Origin: Pelosinus fermentans | GTDB lineage: Bacteria; Bacillota; Negativicutes; DSM-13327 | Length of the DNA: 45,496 nt | Assembly: GCA_002434245.1 (NCBI GenBank) | Contig: DJJR01000001.1 | Span: 1-45,496, forward strand | Direction of reading: 5' to 3' | Part shown: piece after piece, positions 38,032 to 45,496 of the stretch | How the letters are laid out: every line of letters starts with the position of its first letter | Position numbering within the stretch: position 1 is the stretch's first letter | Notes under the pieces: generated by a model | Database searches by the model: none | Seen by the model: only the letters and a program-made list of their open reading frames with translations | Told to the model about the DNA's origin: nothing | Translations under genes and position numbers: made by a program

Positions 38032-38111
38032 AACCGCAGAGGCGCAGAGAACACAGAGAAATGTAAATAAGGTTAAACCTCCCCCTCAGCGTACTCTGCG
38101 CCTCTGCGGTT
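38032..38111. repeat. dispersed 'ccgcagaggcgcagag' hairpin repeat, copy B
   Basis: The left end aaccgcagaggcgcagag matches the right end ctctgcgcctctgcggtt as its perfect reverse complement, giving an 18-base stem with a long loop. The first 30 bases equal copy A. It lies in the gap between the scfA promoter and pta. Confidence 0.85.
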
Positions 38112-38152
38112 AATCATTCTTCCTTATTTTCTAGCCCGCTTGGCGTCTTTTT

Positions 38153-38178
38153 GTCATTGCGAGGCACGAAGCAATCTC
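38153..38178. repeat. REP-like sequence 'gtcattgcgag...gaagcaatctc'
   Basis: A 26-base stretch with ends that pair (attgc/gcaat). I know this motif as a scattered intergenic repeat in several bacterial genomes. Only one copy is in the window. It sits ten bases after the pta stop. Confidence 0.5.
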
Positions 38179-38187
38179 AACTTACTG

Positions 38188-39177
38188 CTATGCCTGTGCT
38201 TGGACGGCTGTCATGGCAATGACTCCAACAATGTCTTCTGCCTTGCAGCCTCTTGATAAGTCATTAATCGGTTTGGCAAGTCCCTGGGTAACAGGTCCAT
38301 AAGCTTGGGCTTTTGCAAGCCGCTCCACAAGCTTATAGCCAATATTTCCTGCATTGAGATCCGGGAATATCAGCACATTGGCCTTGCCTGCTACAGTACT
38401 ATTTGGTGCTTTTAACTTAGCCGTACTGGCAACCAATGCTGCATCTACCTGCATTTCTCCATCAATAAGCAAAGCAGGTGCCTTTTGTTTTGCCAAGGCA
38501 GTCGCTTGTACGACCTTTTGGGTGAGGACACTATTGGCACTGCCATAGGTTGAATAGGAAAGCATGGCGACACTAGGGGTAATGCCCAGCAGATTCTGCA
38601 TAGTATTAGCAGATGAAATTGCAATTTCAGAAAGCTGTTCTGCATTGGGATTTTCATTCAAACCGCAATCCGAGAATAATAATACCCCATCCTCTCCATA
38701 TTCACAATCAGGTATTACCATAATAAAAAAGGATGACACTAAGCTGGTACCCGGTGCAGTCTTAATAATCTGCAGAGCAGGTCTTAATGTGTCTGCCGTA
38801 GAATGAATGGCTCCGGAAACCAATCCGTCTGCATCATTATGTTTAATCATCATGTTGCCAAAATAAACAGGATCTTTTAGTGTCTCCCTTGCCTCTTCTA
38901 TTGTAAGTCCTTTGGACTTTCTTAATTCATAGAAACCTTGGGCATATTCTTCGCGTTTTTCTGCCGTTTCTACATCAAAAATGGTAACCAGAGATAAATC
39001 AATATTCCCAGCAGCTCTCAAGATCTCTTCTTTACTTCCTACCAAAATAATTTCGGCAAGTCCCTCTGCCGCTGCGACGCTGGCAGCAGTCAAAACCCGC
39101 AGGTCAGTCCCTTCCGGTAAAACGATTTTCTTTTTACTGAGCTTTGCTTTCTGCTTCATCTTATCAATAAAACTCAT
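38188..39177 (-). CDS. pta: phosphate acetyltransferase
   Basis: 329 residues, the short single-domain Pta/EutD form. It interconverts acetyl-CoA plus phosphate and acetyl phosphate plus CoA, which with acetate kinase yields ATP in fermentation. Family motifs are KKIVLPEGTDLRVLTAASVAAAEGLAEIILVG at the start, ADGLVSGAIHSTADTLRPALQIIKT near residue 128, and SYSTYGSANS and DGEMQVDAALV further on. ATG 39177 has AGGAGAGG upstream; GTG 39180 is an alternative. No acetate kinase gene is adjacent. It follows the MGMT-like gene in the same direction after about 96 bases. Confidence 0.95.
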   Translation of the reverse strand: MSFIDKMKQKAKLSKKKIVLPEGTDLRVLTAASVAAAEGLAEIILVGSKEEILRAAGNIDLSLVTIFDVETAEKREEYAQGFYELRKSKGLTIEEARETLKDPVYFGNMMIKHNDADGLVSGAIHSTADTLRPALQIIKTAPGTSLVSSFFIMVIPDCEYGEDGVLLFSDCGLNENPNAEQLSEIAISSANTMQNLLGITPSVAMLSYSTYGSANSVLTQKVVQATALAKQKAPALLIDGEMQVDAALVASTAKLKAPNSTVAGKANVLIFPDLNAGNIGYKLVERLAKAQAYGPVTQGLAKPINDLSRGCKAEDIVGVIAMTAVQAQA

Positions 39178-39273
39178 CACTAACCCTCTCCTCGTTTCTC
39201 AATTATCACTTTGATTCGAAAACATCAAAAAAACAACTTGACGCAAATAGAGTTACAACCTGTTTTTATTATA

Positions 39274-39615
39274 TCATACTTTTTCGACACTAGAATGCTT
39301 TATACTACATTTTCCATCCCATCGGTGTTTTTTCATATCTACGCATCCATCTTTGGTAAACGTAATGCCCTCTGCTTCAAGCAGCTGACGCTGCACATCT
39401 TTGCCGCCAAAGGCAAACCCATCCGTAAGACTGCCATTTTGAAAAACGACTCTATGACAAGGTAATGCCCCATGATAAGGATTACGGTGCATGGCATAGC
39501 CTACCGCGCGAGACGCTCGATAACTTCCAGCCATTGAAGCAACTTGGCCATAAGAAACCACTTTTCCTTCCGGGATACGGCTGACAATCTCATAAACTTT
39601 GCTGTTAAACCCCAT
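39274..39615 (-). CDS. MGMT/Ogt family DNA-alkyltransferase, C-terminal domain only
   Basis: 113 residues. The DNA-binding and active-site domain of O6-methylguanine methyltransferases is present alone: VYEIVSRIPEGKVVSYGQVASMAG, SRAVGYAMHRNPYHGALPCHRVV and the FAFGG region. The acceptor cysteine is kept in PCHR, so it is not one of the Cys-less alkyltransferase-like proteins. The N-terminal domain of full-length Ogt is missing, as in many short bacterial members. ATG 39615 with AAGGTGAT upstream is preferred over ATG 39630, which lacks a good site. A divergent membrane-protein gene starts 127 bases away. Confidence 0.9.
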   Translation of the reverse strand: MGFNSKVYEIVSRIPEGKVVSYGQVASMAGSYRASRAVGYAMHRNPYHGALPCHRVVFQNGSLTDGFAFGGKDVQRQLLEAEGITFTKDGCVDMKKHRWDGKCSIKHSSVEKV

Positions 39616-39742
39616 AAAAATCACCTTCATATTCTATAATAACTCCATTATATCTTCAAATAACCTGTTTGCCATCATCTTATATAGAATAAAACATTTC
39701 CAATCGGTCATAATAGGTTGAATAGCCTTATGGAGGAATACG

Positions 39743-40273
39743 ATGAGCAATCAAGTACTCTTATTATCGATGTTAATCATTCCATGGTTAACTTTATTCT
39801 TGGTGAAAAAAAATGATATCAAACGTTTTATGCCTGTAGCTTTCTTTTCCATCATTATTTCTGTAATCGTGACGGAGGCCGGCATTACCACTGGACTATG
39901 GAATATCTGGGAAACCACTTTCCCCCTCTCTCAAATCCCAACGTATACTTTCGGGATTATCCCCGTCGTTGTAATATGGATTTTCAAATTTACTTACGGG
40001 CAGTTCTGGCTGTATTTCGTTCTAGATTGTGTATTAAATCTTGTATTTGTCTATTTGATACTGCCCTTGCTTGCAGGCCGCGGAATACTTGATTTTACTC
40101 CCGCACCAATTCACATTATCACCTCTGTTGCCCATGATGTGCTATTATACGGATATCAAATCTGGCAGGAAGGCATCTTCGCAAGATCTGAGCAAACCAG
40201 CTTATCCCTGAACTTACATCCGGCAGCAACCAAGCCATTACCACAAACAGAAGATCGAAGAGAACCCGATTGA
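39743..40273 (+). CDS. small polytopic membrane protein, CBO0543-like
   Basis: 176 residues with four to five hydrophobic helices (VLLLSMLIIPWLTLFLV, FFSIIISVIVTEAGI, YTFGIIPVVVIWIFKF, WLYFVLDCVLNLVFVYLILPLL), then a hydrophilic tail of about 40 residues. The motif TEAGITTGLWNIWETTFPL resembles the CBO0543 family of spore-former membrane proteins, whose function is unknown. GGAGG lies eight bases before ATG 39743. It is the only plus-strand gene in the window and ends at a strong terminator. Confidence 0.85.
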   Translation: MSNQVLLLSMLIIPWLTLFLVKKNDIKRFMPVAFFSIIISVIVTEAGITTGLWNIWETTFPLSQIPTYTFGIIPVVVIWIFKFTYGQFWLYFVLDCVLNLVFVYLILPLLAGRGILDFTPAPIHIITSVAHDVLLYGYQIWQEGIFARSEQTSLSLNLHPAATKPLPQTEDRREPD

Positions 40274-40302
40274 TGCCTTGCTATAAAGGAATTTTAATTT
40301 TA

Positions 40303-40350
40303 AAAAAGATGACAAACCTGAACTATGTGGAACAGGTTTGTCATCTTTTT
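40303..40350. terminator. bidirectional rho-independent terminator
   Basis: Perfect 18-base arms (aaaaagatgacaaacctg and its complement) lie at 40303-40320 and 40333-40350 around a 12-base loop, with T-runs on both strands. It serves the plus-strand membrane protein (ending 40273) and the minus-strand porin (ending 40355). Confidence 0.92.
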
Positions 40351-40354
40351 AAGA

Positions 40355-41482
40355 TTAAAATTTCGTGCTGACTTGGAAACGATAATAATTGTCAGCATCT
40401 TTACCGATGCTCTTCTTTTCCATATTAAAACCGGTTAAAAATTCTGCTAAAACGTTTTCCGTTACGACATAATGCAAGCTCAGCCCCGGCCCCTTAACGT
40501 CATTACAGGGGATATTAATACTTTTATTTAATGTACCGGGTACATTTCCCTTATCAACATCTGCATAATACAAGCGTGCTTCATAAGAATGTTCTTTGCT
40601 ATAATTTGCATTGCCATAACTTAAGGTGAAAAATTTCCCTACTGGCTTATCATCAATCGCTACGTTTTTACTGTAATCACCAGCTAAACTCCAGTTTTTG
40701 CTGAGATCGCTCTTAAAGCCTAAACCGGTAACTTCATAATCCACCGGACTTGCATCCGCATTCGTTTCCCTGATATGCCATGCCTGTAACGCTGTAGCTC
40801 TACTAGGTTTGTATCCCAATTTAAGAAATACATTCTTTTCTATTTTGTTGGCTGTAGTCCGTTTCCCATCAGTGGAACTATTATTATCTTTTGCACCGCC
40901 CCAATCGCCAAAGCCGGTCGATATTTTTACGACTTTGCCTGTCGTGACTTCGATACCATCATACATACCAAGACTGCCCGCCGAAGACCAATAGCCAGTT
41001 GTACCAAAACTATGTCCAAAGCGACCTAGCTTTATGGAAGAATTCTTATCGCCATAAAGATTATTAAATTGCATATATGCATTGTCAATTTTGTTATAAA
41101 CATCTTTACTGCCAGTCGTGCCCATTTCATTTTCATTCATAACAATCCCGCGAACTCTGAAAAAAGCATTCTTATTGATTTGCTTTTCCAGGTTTAGCCG
41201 AACTCTCTGTTCAAAACTATAACCATCCCCGGAATCTACCGACCGTACCCTTGCATCACCATAGAATCTCAATTCATTGTCCTTGCTTTTCTTAATGCTT
41301 TCCTCCGTTTTTTTCTGCTTTACCTCCTGTGTTTTTAACTGTTTTTCGACTACTGCTAAACGCGTTTTTAACGCACTTAGTTCAGCTTGTTGTTCCTCAA
41401 ATGTCGGTTCTGCAGCATATACACTGCTGCTAAGTCCCATGATAAGAGCTGCGGTGAAGCAAGTAAGAACATGTTTTTTCAT
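40355..41482 (-). CDS. outer-membrane porin
   Basis: 375 residues. A signal peptide (KKHVLTCFTAALIMGLSSSVYA, cut before AEP) is followed by a charged coiled coil at about 25-65 (EEQQAELSALKTRLAVVEKQL). A beta-barrel-like remainder with alternating strands follows, such as RFYGDARVRSVD, EQRVRLNLEKQI and FFRVRGIVMNE. It ends FQVSTKF with a terminal Phe, the outer-membrane insertion signature. The coiled coil may anchor the porin to the cell wall, as in other Negativicutes outer-membrane proteins. ATG 41482 has AAGGGGGAT upstream; TTG 41485 is the less likely alternative. It lies 21 bases behind the exported hydrolase gene, so the two are probably cotranscribed. Confidence 0.85.
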   Translation of the reverse strand: MKKHVLTCFTAALIMGLSSSVYAAEPTFEEQQAELSALKTRLAVVEKQLKTQEVKQKKTEESIKKSKDNELRFYGDARVRSVDSGDGYSFEQRVRLNLEKQINKNAFFRVRGIVMNENEMGTTGSKDVYNKIDNAYMQFNNLYGDKNSSIKLGRFGHSFGTTGYWSSAGSLGMYDGIEVTTGKVVKISTGFGDWGGAKDNNSSTDGKRTTANKIEKNVFLKLGYKPSRATALQAWHIRETNADASPVDYEVTGLGFKSDLSKNWSLAGDYSKNVAIDDKPVGKFFTLSYGNANYSKEHSYEARLYYADVDKGNVPGTLNKSINIPCNDVKGPGLSLHYVVTENVLAEFLTGFNMEKKSIGKDADNYYRFQVSTKF

Positions 41483-41503
41483 CAATAAATCCCCCTTAAA
41501 TCC

Positions 41504-42940
41504 TCAATACATATCAATTTCATTACCTGTTTTGATATCAATTGCTTTTTGCTTATCCTGTGGCACAGGAATGGTTTGATTCATTGGCGGCTCAATGCCT
41601 TTTTCTACCCAATCCACCAACATGTCGAATGCTTGGTGAGAGTATGGTAAAATTGGCTGCATTAAACGATTTTTATCGACTTTAGGGTCGCCGACAATTG
41701 CATCTGTATGATGGGCATGGTCAATAAGGTATAAACGATGAATAGCAGCTTTACCTTTTTCCGCAATCATTTTGCTATAGTAAACAGAATTATAGTTTGG
41801 ATTGATCTGGACATCCCAAGTACCATGTAAGGTAATCATTGGCTTTTTAATATTCCCTGTTAATGCAAAAGGTTTAATATTATTTTTAACTATTTGAGGA
41901 CGATTGTGCCAATTATAATTCGCATAATCTTCCGGATGCTGTCCATATTCCGACCAGTCACGATATTTCCATTCCGGATCATACTTCATCCGCAGAGAAT
42001 CATCCAATAAACCTTTGCCGCCTCTGATCGTTTTATCAATTAAAAAATCCGATTGTTCCGGCAGTCCATAATGAGCTCTCGCTGCTGCTTTTTCTTCTGC
42101 CTTTGCTTTAGGATCACGAATGATATTAATATCTCTGTATTGGTCTATCTTGATGCTGATATTGTTAACTTCCGGTGTCCAAAGAACGCCCATCCAGTCG
42201 ATGCCGCCATCATAGAGGTCACCGTCATTCTCCAGTGCATAACGGGTAACATAGCCGCCATTGGATTGTCCGTTGATGTAGGTATAGTTAGGGCCTGCGC
42301 CTTTTAGTTTTTTGAGTACATCTTTTGCTGCCACTGTAAGCTCATGCATTCTTTTATTCCACGCAGCAATGCCGTCTTCTGGATGAAGAAAAGCCGTTCT
42401 GCCACGCCAAGCTTCTTTGATTTGACCTTGAGCAGTAGGAATAATTTCACCACGGGCGCTTTTATCCGTATAAGCATAGGCATATGAATTTCCATTTTCA
42501 TCAAATTTGGTTAGAATATAATCGCTTAATCTTTGATCTGCCGACAGTTCACTGCCCGTTCCACCCGGAGCACCAACAACGAGTCTGCCATTCCATTTAT
42601 CCGGAATACGCATCACAAAATGAGCATCACCAATAATTCCTTTGATTTGAATTCCCGGCACTATGCCTTTTGCTACCGTCCAATCCGGACGTGACGGCCT
42701 GCCTGCTGCATCCCAGTTACTATAGTTACGTCCATCATTTTTTAATGACTCGGCAAAAGCTTTATTCTGCACTGGATTATTCGTCGTCATATCGTCCAAA
42801 TGCTCTACTTTTACATCATGTGCACCATCAATAAAAGTCGACATTGCCTGCACATTCGGCGTAATCAGAAACCCACTCATAATCACTGCGCAGATGAGCA
42901 TTATCTCTCTAATTAGTTTGTTTTTTGCAAATTTTCTCAT
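41504..42940 (-). CDS. exported alpha/beta hydrolase, tannase/feruloyl-esterase-like
   Basis: 478 residues with a signal peptide (IMLICAVIMSGFLITPNVQA, cut near residue 32). Nucleophile Ser is in YINGQSNGGYVTRYALEN (near residue 220). The acid is probably Asp in LHGTWDVQINP and the base His in LIDHAHHTDA. The motif NGRLVVGAPGGTGSEL...YAYAYTDKSARGE resembles tannase/oligoester hydrolases. Substrate is not readable; an ester of an aromatic or hydroxy acid is a guess. The ribosome site AGAGGGGGAT is seven bases before ATG. It sits between an M20 peptidase and the porin in one direction, which suggests that a substrate entering by the porin is hydrolysed in the periplasm. Confidence 0.78.
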   Translation of the reverse strand: MRKFAKNKLIREIMLICAVIMSGFLITPNVQAMSTFIDGAHDVKVEHLDDMTTNNPVQNKAFAESLKNDGRNYSNWDAAGRPSRPDWTVAKGIVPGIQIKGIIGDAHFVMRIPDKWNGRLVVGAPGGTGSELSADQRLSDYILTKFDENGNSYAYAYTDKSARGEIIPTAQGQIKEAWRGRTAFLHPEDGIAAWNKRMHELTVAAKDVLKKLKGAGPNYTYINGQSNGGYVTRYALENDGDLYDGGIDWMGVLWTPEVNNISIKIDQYRDINIIRDPKAKAEEKAAARAHYGLPEQSDFLIDKTIRGGKGLLDDSLRMKYDPEWKYRDWSEYGQHPEDYANYNWHNRPQIVKNNIKPFALTGNIKKPMITLHGTWDVQINPNYNSVYYSKMIAEKGKAAIHRLYLIDHAHHTDAIVGDPKVDKNRLMQPILPYSHQAFDMLVDWVEKGIEPPMNQTIPVPQDKQKAIDIKTGNEIDMY

Positions 42941-42970
42941 TATTTATCCCCCTCTAAATCTCCTGTTTTT

Positions 42971-43016
42971 TGAACTGCTGTCCGATTTTCAATGAACAAA
43001 ACCGGGCAGCAGTTCA
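42971..43016. repeat. inverted repeat between the M20 peptidase and hydrolase genes
   Basis: Ten-base perfect arms (tgaactgctg and cagcagttca) are separated by 26 bases. On the minus strand the stem is followed by an A-run, not a U-run, so this is not an intrinsic terminator for the peptidase gene. It may be an operator or an mRNA-stability hairpin. Confidence 0.5.
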
Positions 43017-43025
43017 ACGATCAAC

Positions 43026-44171
43026 TTACTTTTTCCAATTGACCACATAAGCAATTATCTTACATAGCAGTTCATAACGCGGCACTACCGTACCAATTTC
43101 CAAGTATTCCTGGGAACTATGCGCACCGCCGCCGACTGGGCCCAAGCCATCAATGGTCGGTGTACCCGCTGATGCTGAAAAGCTTCCATCGGAACCGCCG
43201 CCGCTTGCTGTCCAGCCAAAATCGATCCGGAGTGACTTGCCGATTTCATCAATTGCACGAACAAGTTCTTCCGTCTTTTCACTTGGCATCATTGCTGGAC
43301 GCGTAATTCCGCCCACAACATTAGCTGTCGTTCCTGCCACATGCGGCTGCGCAGCCAAATTCTTCATCAACTGCTCAATCACTGTCACTGCTTTTTCATC
43401 ATAGAAACGAATATCCAGTTCTGCTTTTGCCTTATCCGGTACAGCACTAATCGAAGTACCACCGGAGATTTTCCCAATGTTCAGCGTAGTTTCCTTGGCA
43501 TAATCCGTCCTGCCTTGCAGAGCCAAAACCCAATGCGCAATCTCTTCTATGGCATTGCGGCCCTTTTGATGATCAACGCCGGCATGAGCTGCAACGCCAT
43601 CGACTTCAATATAATAACGGCCAATCCCCTTTCGCTTATGCACCAGATTTCCATTGGCACGTGCCGCTTCAATCACCAGCGTACATTTACTTTGTTTTGC
43701 CAATTTTTCCGAATGGAGTTTTGAATACTTTGAGCTGATGCCCTCATGGTCGCTGTTTAAAAAAACACAAACTGCCCGATCCTCCAGTTTTCCCATCGTC
43801 TCCAGTGCGGCCAAAGCGTAAAAGCCACTGAGCAAACCAGCCTTACAGTCAACGACACCTGGCCCGTAAGCGCGTCCATCTTTAATGAAAAATGGTCTCT
43901 CTTTTGCAGTACCAATTGGAAATACTGTATCCATGTGTGCCAAAATCAATACCTCATACTGTTCTGCCGCTTTATTGATAATCTCAAGACAAGGGCCAAT
44001 TGTGTTATTAAACTGATGTTCTTTAACTTGCCAGCCTAAAGAGCAATATTTTGCTGTCATAAATTCTGCGATTTTTGCTGTACCTGCTGCATCAGAAGAT
44101 ACACTATCAATATTCACTAAGTATTCAAGTTCTTCTAGATAGCTGGATATTTCTATTTTTTTTATTTCCAT
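43026..44171 (-). CDS. M20 family zinc metallopeptidase (carboxypeptidase G2/aminoacylase type)
   Basis: 381 residues. Metal ligands are visible as His79 in AHMDTVFP, Asp108 in GPGVVDCKAG, Glu143 in SDHEG, Glu168 in VIEAARANG and the late His in GGGAHSSQE. The small dimerisation domain lies about 185-295. Family members cleave C-terminal amino acids or N-acyl amino acids. Position 142, usually the general-base Glu of a DEE motif, is His here (DHE), so activity may be altered. The start is ATG 44171 with GAGGGTGAT upstream. It starts 26 bases after dcuC and shares its direction, which suggests joint use of a dicarboxylic amino acid or acyl product. No signal peptide is seen, so it is cytoplasmic. 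Confidence 0.88.
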   Translation of the reverse strand: MEIKKIEISSYLEELEYLVNIDSVSSDAAGTAKIAEFMTAKYCSLGWQVKEHQFNNTIGPCLEIINKAAEQYEVLILAHMDTVFPIGTAKERPFFIKDGRAYGPGVVDCKAGLLSGFYALAALETMGKLEDRAVCVFLNSDHEGISSKYSKLHSEKLAKQSKCTLVIEAARANGNLVHKRKGIGRYYIEVDGVAAHAGVDHQKGRNAIEEIAHWVLALQGRTDYAKETTLNIGKISGGTSISAVPDKAKAELDIRFYDEKAVTVIEQLMKNLAAQPHVAGTTANVVGGITRPAMMPSEKTEELVRAIDEIGKSLRIDFGWTASGGGSDGSFSASAGTPTIDGLGPVGGGAHSSQEYLEIGTVVPRYELLCKIIAYVVNWKK

Positions 44172-44197
44172 AACACGATCACCCTCTTCTTTTTCTA

Positions 44198-45496
44198 TTA
44201 AATCAGCATCAAGGATGCTATCGTTGTCACGATTAACCCTGCCCCTAAGGGAATCATCGTTCTTTTCGCAATATCAAAGGGTGAAACCATCGCAATACCA
44301 GCAACCGCAATCATAACTGCTGAAATAGGGGAGATCGATCTGGCAAGCGTTGCTGAAAACTGCATCGGAATGAGCATTTCCACCGGATTTACCCCATGAT
44401 GGGCTGCTATGACAGGTGCTAACCCTGCAAAGGAGAAAACCGCTGCATCACCCGAACCAGTTAAGATCGTCGCACCGGCAATAACCGTCTGTAATAGAAT
44501 CGTCATCGCCTCTTCGCCAAAACCAGCAGTTTTGGAAGCATTGATTACCGTGTCTACGGCACCAACGGCATTTAAGCCGCTGGCGAACAATTCCCCGGCT
44601 ATAACCAAGGTAACCACCGTGGCAAAGGCACTGCCCATTCCGTCAAAGAATTTTTGTATGCCTTTAAATACTTCTTTTAAATCCTGAGTACGAAAAAATT
44701 CAAAGACCATTGAGACAAAAAGGCCAAAAAACATCGCGCTGACTAAGCTCATTTTAAGTTTTGAGCCAACCACTGGACTGAAAATAAAGATCATTAGCAG
44801 CGGTAATATTGGTAATATTGCGTAAATTTTCGGCGGTAATTCGCCTTCGTTCACTTCCATTTTTTCAGCACTGGCTGTATCTTCTTTTTTATCAAAATAG
44901 CGCTGTACGATCGAATGCAATACTGCGATCGTAAGAATAACCGGAATGGCAACCACCAATTGATACGTAATGAAATAATCAACGACGTCAATGCCGGCTG
45001 TCTTTGCCATTAAATTCGACGTTGCCGCTGCCGGTCCCAAGTCGATACAGGAGGCACTGACAATAACCGCTGCTGCTGCCCCCCGGGATACACCCAAGCT
45101 AAGTAAGATTGGAAACATCGTCGCCATAAGTAATACACCAAGTCCTGCTGCGCTGGTAATTGCCATTTTCATCATCTGCCCGATAAGATAAGCAAAAGCT
45201 AATACTACATAGGGTGAACGAATCAACTGCAGCGGTTTTACACCAATATGAACAAATACCCTGCTTGCACCTATATAATCCATATATTTAACAAAACCGG
45301 TAACCGACATAATCATCAATCCCAAACCGGCAACACGATTACTTGCTAAATCTTCAATAACTTTAAAAATATCAAGCCATGGATTTCCCATACTTTGTTT
45401 TGCTGCTATAATCGGATTGCCAATCATAATTGCACTGGCAATAAGAATCATGCCACCCAATAAAATTACTGTCTGAGGCTTATATTTTTTATAAAC
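44198..45496 (-). CDS. dcuC: DcuC-type anaerobic C4-dicarboxylate transporter, 5'-truncated by the window
   Basis: At least 433 residues visible. The frame stays open to the window edge, so the true start lies outside and internal TTG 45460 is not it. About ten hydrophobic helices are seen with DcuC-family features: MIMSVTGFVKYMDYIGAS, SAAGLGVLLMATMFPILLSLGVSRGAAAAVIVSASCIDLGPAA near the middle and ILTGSGDAAVFSFAGLAP, MQFSATLARSISPISAVMIAVAG toward the end. Members exchange or export succinate, fumarate or aspartate across the inner membrane in anaerobes. The gene leads the dcuC-peptidase-hydrolase-porin run. Confidence 0.9.
   Translation of the reverse strand, partial: VYKKYKPQTVILLGGMILIASAIMIGNPIIAAKQSMGNPWLDIFKVIEDLASNRVAGLGLMIMSVTGFVKYMDYIGASRVFVHIGVKPLQLIRSPYVVLAFAYLIGQMMKMAITSAAGLGVLLMATMFPILLSLGVSRGAAAAVIVSASCIDLGPAAATSNLMAKTAGIDVVDYFITYQLVVAIPVILTIAVLHSIVQRYFDKKEDTASAEKMEVNEGELPPKIYAILPILPLLMIFIFSPVVGSKLKMSLVSAMFFGLFVSMVFEFFRTQDLKEVFKGIQKFFDGMGSAFATVVTLVIAGELFASGLNAVGAVDTVINASKTAGFGEEAMTILLQTVIAGATILTGSGDAAVFSFAGLAPVIAAHHGVNPVEMLIPMQFSATLARSISPISAVMIAVAGIAMVSPFDIAKRTMIPLGAGLIVTTIASLMLI

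Noticed and set aside
42971..43016. Terminator for the M20 peptidase gene
   Set aside because: The hairpin is followed by A's rather than U's on the transcribed strand, so it is recorded only as an inverted repeat.

Overview
The window looks like the chromosome of a low-GC, outer-membrane-bearing Firmicute, most likely a Negativicute of the Sporomusaceae/Pelosinus kind. Three things point there: strong Bacillus/Clostridium-type AGGAGG ribosome sites, a SCIFF peptide with its radical-SAM maturase (a Clostridia/Negativicutes marker), and envelope parts that need an outer membrane (a signal-peptide porin with an aromatic C-terminus and an RND-type pump). The species is an inference. No tRNA, rRNA, CRISPR array or insertion sequence was seen.

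Positions 1-27.2 kb hold a trans-AT polyketide synthase (PKS) cluster on the minus strand. It reads from right to left: a LoaP/NusG-like antiterminator, an RND efflux permease, an AT-like protein without the malonate-binding arginine (probable proofreading acyl hydrolase), an AT-enoylreductase fusion (malonyl loading plus trans-ER), a decayed ATP-pyrophosphatase relic, a 5247-residue hybrid NRPS/PKS, and a second PKS that runs off the left edge. The giant protein starts with an intact formyltransferase, a half condensation domain and a glycine-type adenylation domain. Twin carrier domains and KS-DH-KR modules with no AT follow. The colinear prediction is an N-formylglycine-primed, formamide-capped conjugated polyene. 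Long imperfect hairpins and a 26-bp perfect palindrome lie in the gaps of this ~27-kb transcription unit, which fits a need for a processive antiterminator.

27.2-30.1 kb: loaP has a ~0.6-kb leader with a terminator-like hairpin. Upstream of it are a UPF0597 (cysteine desulfidase type) gene and an MgtC/SapB membrane protein gene, probably one operon.

30.1-38.0 kb: a compact minus-strand operon scfA, scfB, hypF, hypC, hypD, hypE, rpoN. It joins a thioether-peptide system, four [NiFe]-hydrogenase maturation proteins and sigma-54. A good sigma-A promoter precedes scfA.

38.0-40.3 kb: phosphotransacetylase, an MGMT-type DNA alkyltransferase and, on the plus strand, a small polytopic membrane protein that ends at a bidirectional terminator. 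Copies of a dispersed 'ccgcagaggcgcagag' hairpin repeat lie in gaps at 29.98 and 38.03 kb.

40.3-45.5 kb: a minus-strand run dcuC (cut by the window edge), M20 metallopeptidase, exported alpha/beta hydrolase and porin. It looks like a nutrient-acquisition cassette: import through the outer membrane, periplasmic ester cleavage, cytoplasmic amide cleavage and dicarboxylate exchange.
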